Assembly: GCA_000328365.1 (NCBI GenBank)
Contig: KB310219.1
Coordinates: 25,629-89,628 of the forward strand
Length of the DNA: 64,000 bases
From: Capitella teleta
Taxonomy: Eukaryota > Annelida > Polychaeta > Capitellidae
Direction of reading: 5' to 3'
Shown: positions 61,322 to 64,000 of the stretch, in pieces
Numbering within the stretch: the first letter of the stretch is position 1
Layout: each line of letters opens with the position of its first letter
Notes under the pieces: generated by a model
The model's database searches: none
Told to the model about the DNA's origin: nothing
Seen by the model: the letters and a program-made list of their open reading frames with translations, nothing else
Program-made: the position numbers and the translations under genes

Positions 61322-62449
61322 GTCGAATTAATCGGAATCATAATAGGATTGAGAGCGGCGCTGCCGAAACTGAATGCTCCAAATATAACAAACAGTAAGT
61401 GATCCAAGTAGTCCATTTCAAAAAATTCATGCGCATGTGGTCGGATGGATAGCTCAAAGCGAGAAATGAGGTATGGACCCCAACTGACAATGAAGAGGGC
61501 AAGCATTGAGATCAACATGAGCATCACCTTATTGGATAATCAATTGTCAACATAATATAAATACAACTGACAGATGCCTACTTGTTTGCGACCACGGATG
61601 TCATCAACTTCAGAGCTTTTCTTCCCGTTTTCTGTTGACCTGCAGTAAGCTTAGAAAGTGCACCATTTAAATATGCTTTACCTGACAGTTCGCATCTGCA
61701 GAGCCGTACTGATACTCCTGTGTAGTGTGTAAATAATTTTGGCATAGAGAAGCAGCAGACTTATCGCAGGGATTGAAAAAATGACCACAGCGTTGAATCC
61801 CATGAAAATGGTATTCATCTGGGCAAGTGTGATAGGTATCTCACATCGATAAGCCTTGGACATTCTCTGTGGATGATAACAACATTTCCCACGTGAATAC
61901 TAACTATATCGGGAGTTGTTACTGGTGTGTTACTGGTTGAGTAATTGGGTGGAATCGCACAATATCTCGTTCTCATTCGCCTCAGGGTATGTGTGTGTTT
62001 GTTCGTAATGTATAAATCTTAGATTTCCCTTTATTAGGTAAATCAGAAATTAACACATTGATGCAAGGCATTAGCAATTTTGAATCGTTTAAGAATGTTA
62101 ATCAACGTTATGCGAATAGGAGATCTAGCGGACAGGATGTTGGGCCAAAGAGTATTATTTTTCCAAGATCTTTTTGCTAAGCATACTATTCATGATTTTA
62201 CGTCTCAATCGTCCCAATTGCTTGACCGGTATATTGTTCACACCATAAAAACATAATTCTAAATAAGGTTCCACATGTGTATGAGAAAATATGATAATGT
62301 ATTTATATACAGAAAGCATACTTACATATAAATATAATGCTGGTGAGGCAAAACCTATAGAAATGACCCAGATCAAGGCGGCGCATTTTTGCATATTTCC
62401 CACTGACGTCAGGCTGACGGCTCTCAATGGATAGCAGATAACAAGGAAC
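61322..62449 (-). CDS. class A (rhodopsin-like) GPCR, exons for ICL2/TM4 to TM7, partial
   Basis: Seven-transmembrane receptor signalling through G proteins. Exons in gene order: 62449-62326, 61866-61682, 61639-61582 and 61527-61322. All are GT-AG with matching phases. The first exon opens inside the Arg codon of the E/DR(F/Y) motif (..R-FLVICYPLRAVSL), then TM4 with Trp (AALIWVISIGFASP). The second has the ECL2 cysteine (YRCEI) and TM5 with Pro and Tyr (FSIPAISLLLLYAKI). The third is an acidic/basic ICL3 (GKKSSEVDDIRGRKQ). The fourth has TM6 with the F..SWGP form of the CWxP switch and TM7 ending LNPIMI, the NPxxY motif without its Tyr. No Lys at the retinal position, so not an opsin. Peptide-receptor-like in feel, ligand unknown. 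TM1-TM3 exons were not found and probably lie at higher coordinates or past the edge. The last exon ends at a strong donor, GTAAGTG. Confidence 0.85.
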
Positions 62450-63821
62450 CTTAAATGTAATTCAATAGAGTCACCCCTTGCAAACCGAATCCCAATAAAC
62501 CGAATTCCCTTGCTATCCGAACAGCCTGGCTCTTGTTATTGGAATAAAGAGAACCTCTGATTATCTTGAACTAGGAACGGATGATGGAGTATGCATCCCA
62601 AAAGACAAATACGCCTTTTGACTGACATATTTTAGACAATACGCTTGCTGTGGGCTAATCCTTAGATACATCGAATTTGAGAGATTTAAAATTTCGCTTA
62701 CTTTCCGGATTCGTACCATCATGATACCATAAAAATAAGTATCTTATTGTTAAGTGAGTAGATCTTCCAGCAGTTCTCACAAAAGAAATCTCGCATTCAT
62801 CTCGTTTCAAACTATTCTGCCTGAGTAAGTAATTTGTATTTTGATTTGTCTGAAATATTGTTCATAGATGACCGAATTGTTCAAAATTAGTCTCTTGTCA
62901 CTCACAAATGCCCATAGAATCGATCTAAAAAGGTTTCAAAATGAACAGAGGTCCTCTTTAAGTGACCTGTGTTCCGAACACTTACTGTCCGTAATCAGAA
63001 CGAACAATCATAATCCCAAAAATTAATGATTACCATTGATTGTGCAGCATTAATTAGAACACAGACAGCCATGATAAACATCGTGGCGCAGACTCCCCAA
63101 ACATCACAATCACGTGTATTTTATTAACAGTAACTTAAAAGGAGCGCCACTGCTGGTTTTATATAAAACTAATTATTGTTTTAAACTAAGCTTTTACTTT
63201 AAACTATCTAAAAGATAAAAGCTACAAATGACCAATCGTATGACAAGCAACCAATTTGAAGATCAGTGATTACGCAATCGAATGATATGAAACAAATTTC
63301 GAGAGTCACCACAGAAGTCTCTTTATCAGACACCCTCCTCACCTTTATTCATTGCACAGTAAAGTTTGCTTTATCATAGATTGAACCCACTTGTCAGTTT
63401 CGTGATTCACTTTCGATTTTCCCTGTTATTCGCGACATGAAATCCCCTGTTATTTCCGACATATGATATCTTGTCGAATTTTATAGTATTTCGAGAATTT
63501 GCAAGTCATTTGATCCCATGTCGTCTTTGAATAATGAGAATCATTCCTTGGCTTCTTTGGAGATTAGGCTCACAGCATGAAAAGTTAACTGCCTAGATTT
63601 CAATGCAACTTGAAAAGTAATCATTCTTTAGCACTCATCGCGCATATGTACTCAAAGGACTTTTGGTTACATATTATATTGAGTGGGCCAGAAGTAGTCT
63701 ACTCCATGTTAAAAACAAACATTTCAAATTTGCTGAAACTTACCAATCATTCTCAAAAATAACTACCCGCTATATGTATTGACTAACTTATTCTGCGCCA
63801 AACTCTCAAACGTCAAAATAG
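62450..63821. other. probable GPCR intron, no exon recognised
   Basis: TM1-TM3 coding exons of the minus-strand receptor should lie upstream, in this direction. None could be read in frame with valid splice sites. AT-rich. Confidence 0.4.
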
Positions 63822-63985
63822 TGCGAGAGCATTGCCTTATTTGTACGTCCAATGAGGCTTATATATGCATGGTCCGGGGCCCTGTTTGCCGTCAAAAGTA
63901 GAAATATCGCGGAATGTTGAGTGCAGTCCATTTATTGAGATAAATTGGCATAAATGTTGATGAAATTGGAATAGAAATAATATGA
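63822..63985 (+). repeat. dispersed repeat B, copy 2
   Basis: Matches the reverse complement of 36690-36870: CCCTGTTTGCCG, GAAATATCGCGGAATG, TGAGTGCA, GGCATAAATGT and a GGAATA end. Probably an unclassified MITE or SINE fragment. Confidence 0.6.
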
Positions 63986-64000
63986 ATTGCAGCATGACAT

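Noticed and set aside
62461-62530. pogo-like terminal sequence (AAACCGAATCCC..) upstream of the GPCR exon
   Set aside because: Only a loose resemblance; no CAGTG start or partner end.
63034-63115. Apparent TM3-like GPCR exon on the minus strand (CATMFIMAVCV)
   Set aside because: Careful reading gives a stop right after CVF in that frame. The hydrophobic continuation that made it look like TM3 is in another frame, and no good acceptor precedes it.

Overview
The window is AT-rich, intron-bearing nuclear DNA from an invertebrate animal. The evidence is two spliced neural receptor genes, intron-containing nuclear tRNA-Arg genes, and many decayed LINE, Tc1, hAT and LTR copies. I cannot name the phylum. 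Several introns are only 42-54 bp, so the species tolerates near-minimal introns, although long introns occur in the same genes.

Layout. 0-10.6 kb is repeat-dominated. A partial open frame runs off the left edge. An intact tRNA-Arg(UCU) with intron sits at 1.6 kb. Decayed relatives lie at 6.2 and 8.2 kb, the first inside a duplicated segment later hit by a hAT element that itself carries a solo LTR. A Tc1-like element split by a MITE follows. 10.6-23.9 kb holds a second MITE, a SINE-like unit, an unexplained GC-richer block, a short direct duplication and a second solo LTR. 23.96-28.9 kb (+ strand) is the clearest gene: eight exons of a nicotinic-acetylcholine-receptor-like Cys-loop subunit, complete except for its 5' end. 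29-44 kb is mostly non-coding, with a Tc1 fragment, a dispersed repeat and a cluster of tRNA-Gln pseudogenes. 43.6-44.7 kb holds a small secreted-protein gene that appears broken. 47.8-52.4 kb has two LINE fragments and a second intact tRNA-Arg identical to the first. 56.7-58.1 kb is a 64-unit array of a 21-bp repeat with a 147-bp higher-order period. 61.3-62.4 kb (- strand) carries exons for TM4-TM7 of a class A GPCR; its 5' exons were not found and probably lie beyond the right edge.

The two receptor genes are separate, oppositely oriented loci with no sign of joint regulation. The rest is mostly the history of repeats. The features most worth following up are the 21/147-bp array, the unusual channel-lining and ligand-site residues of the Cys-loop subunit, the stacked insertions at 5.5-7.6 kb, and a 120-bp module shared between a three-copy repeat and a LINE. 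I saw no clear previously undescribed multi-gene system.
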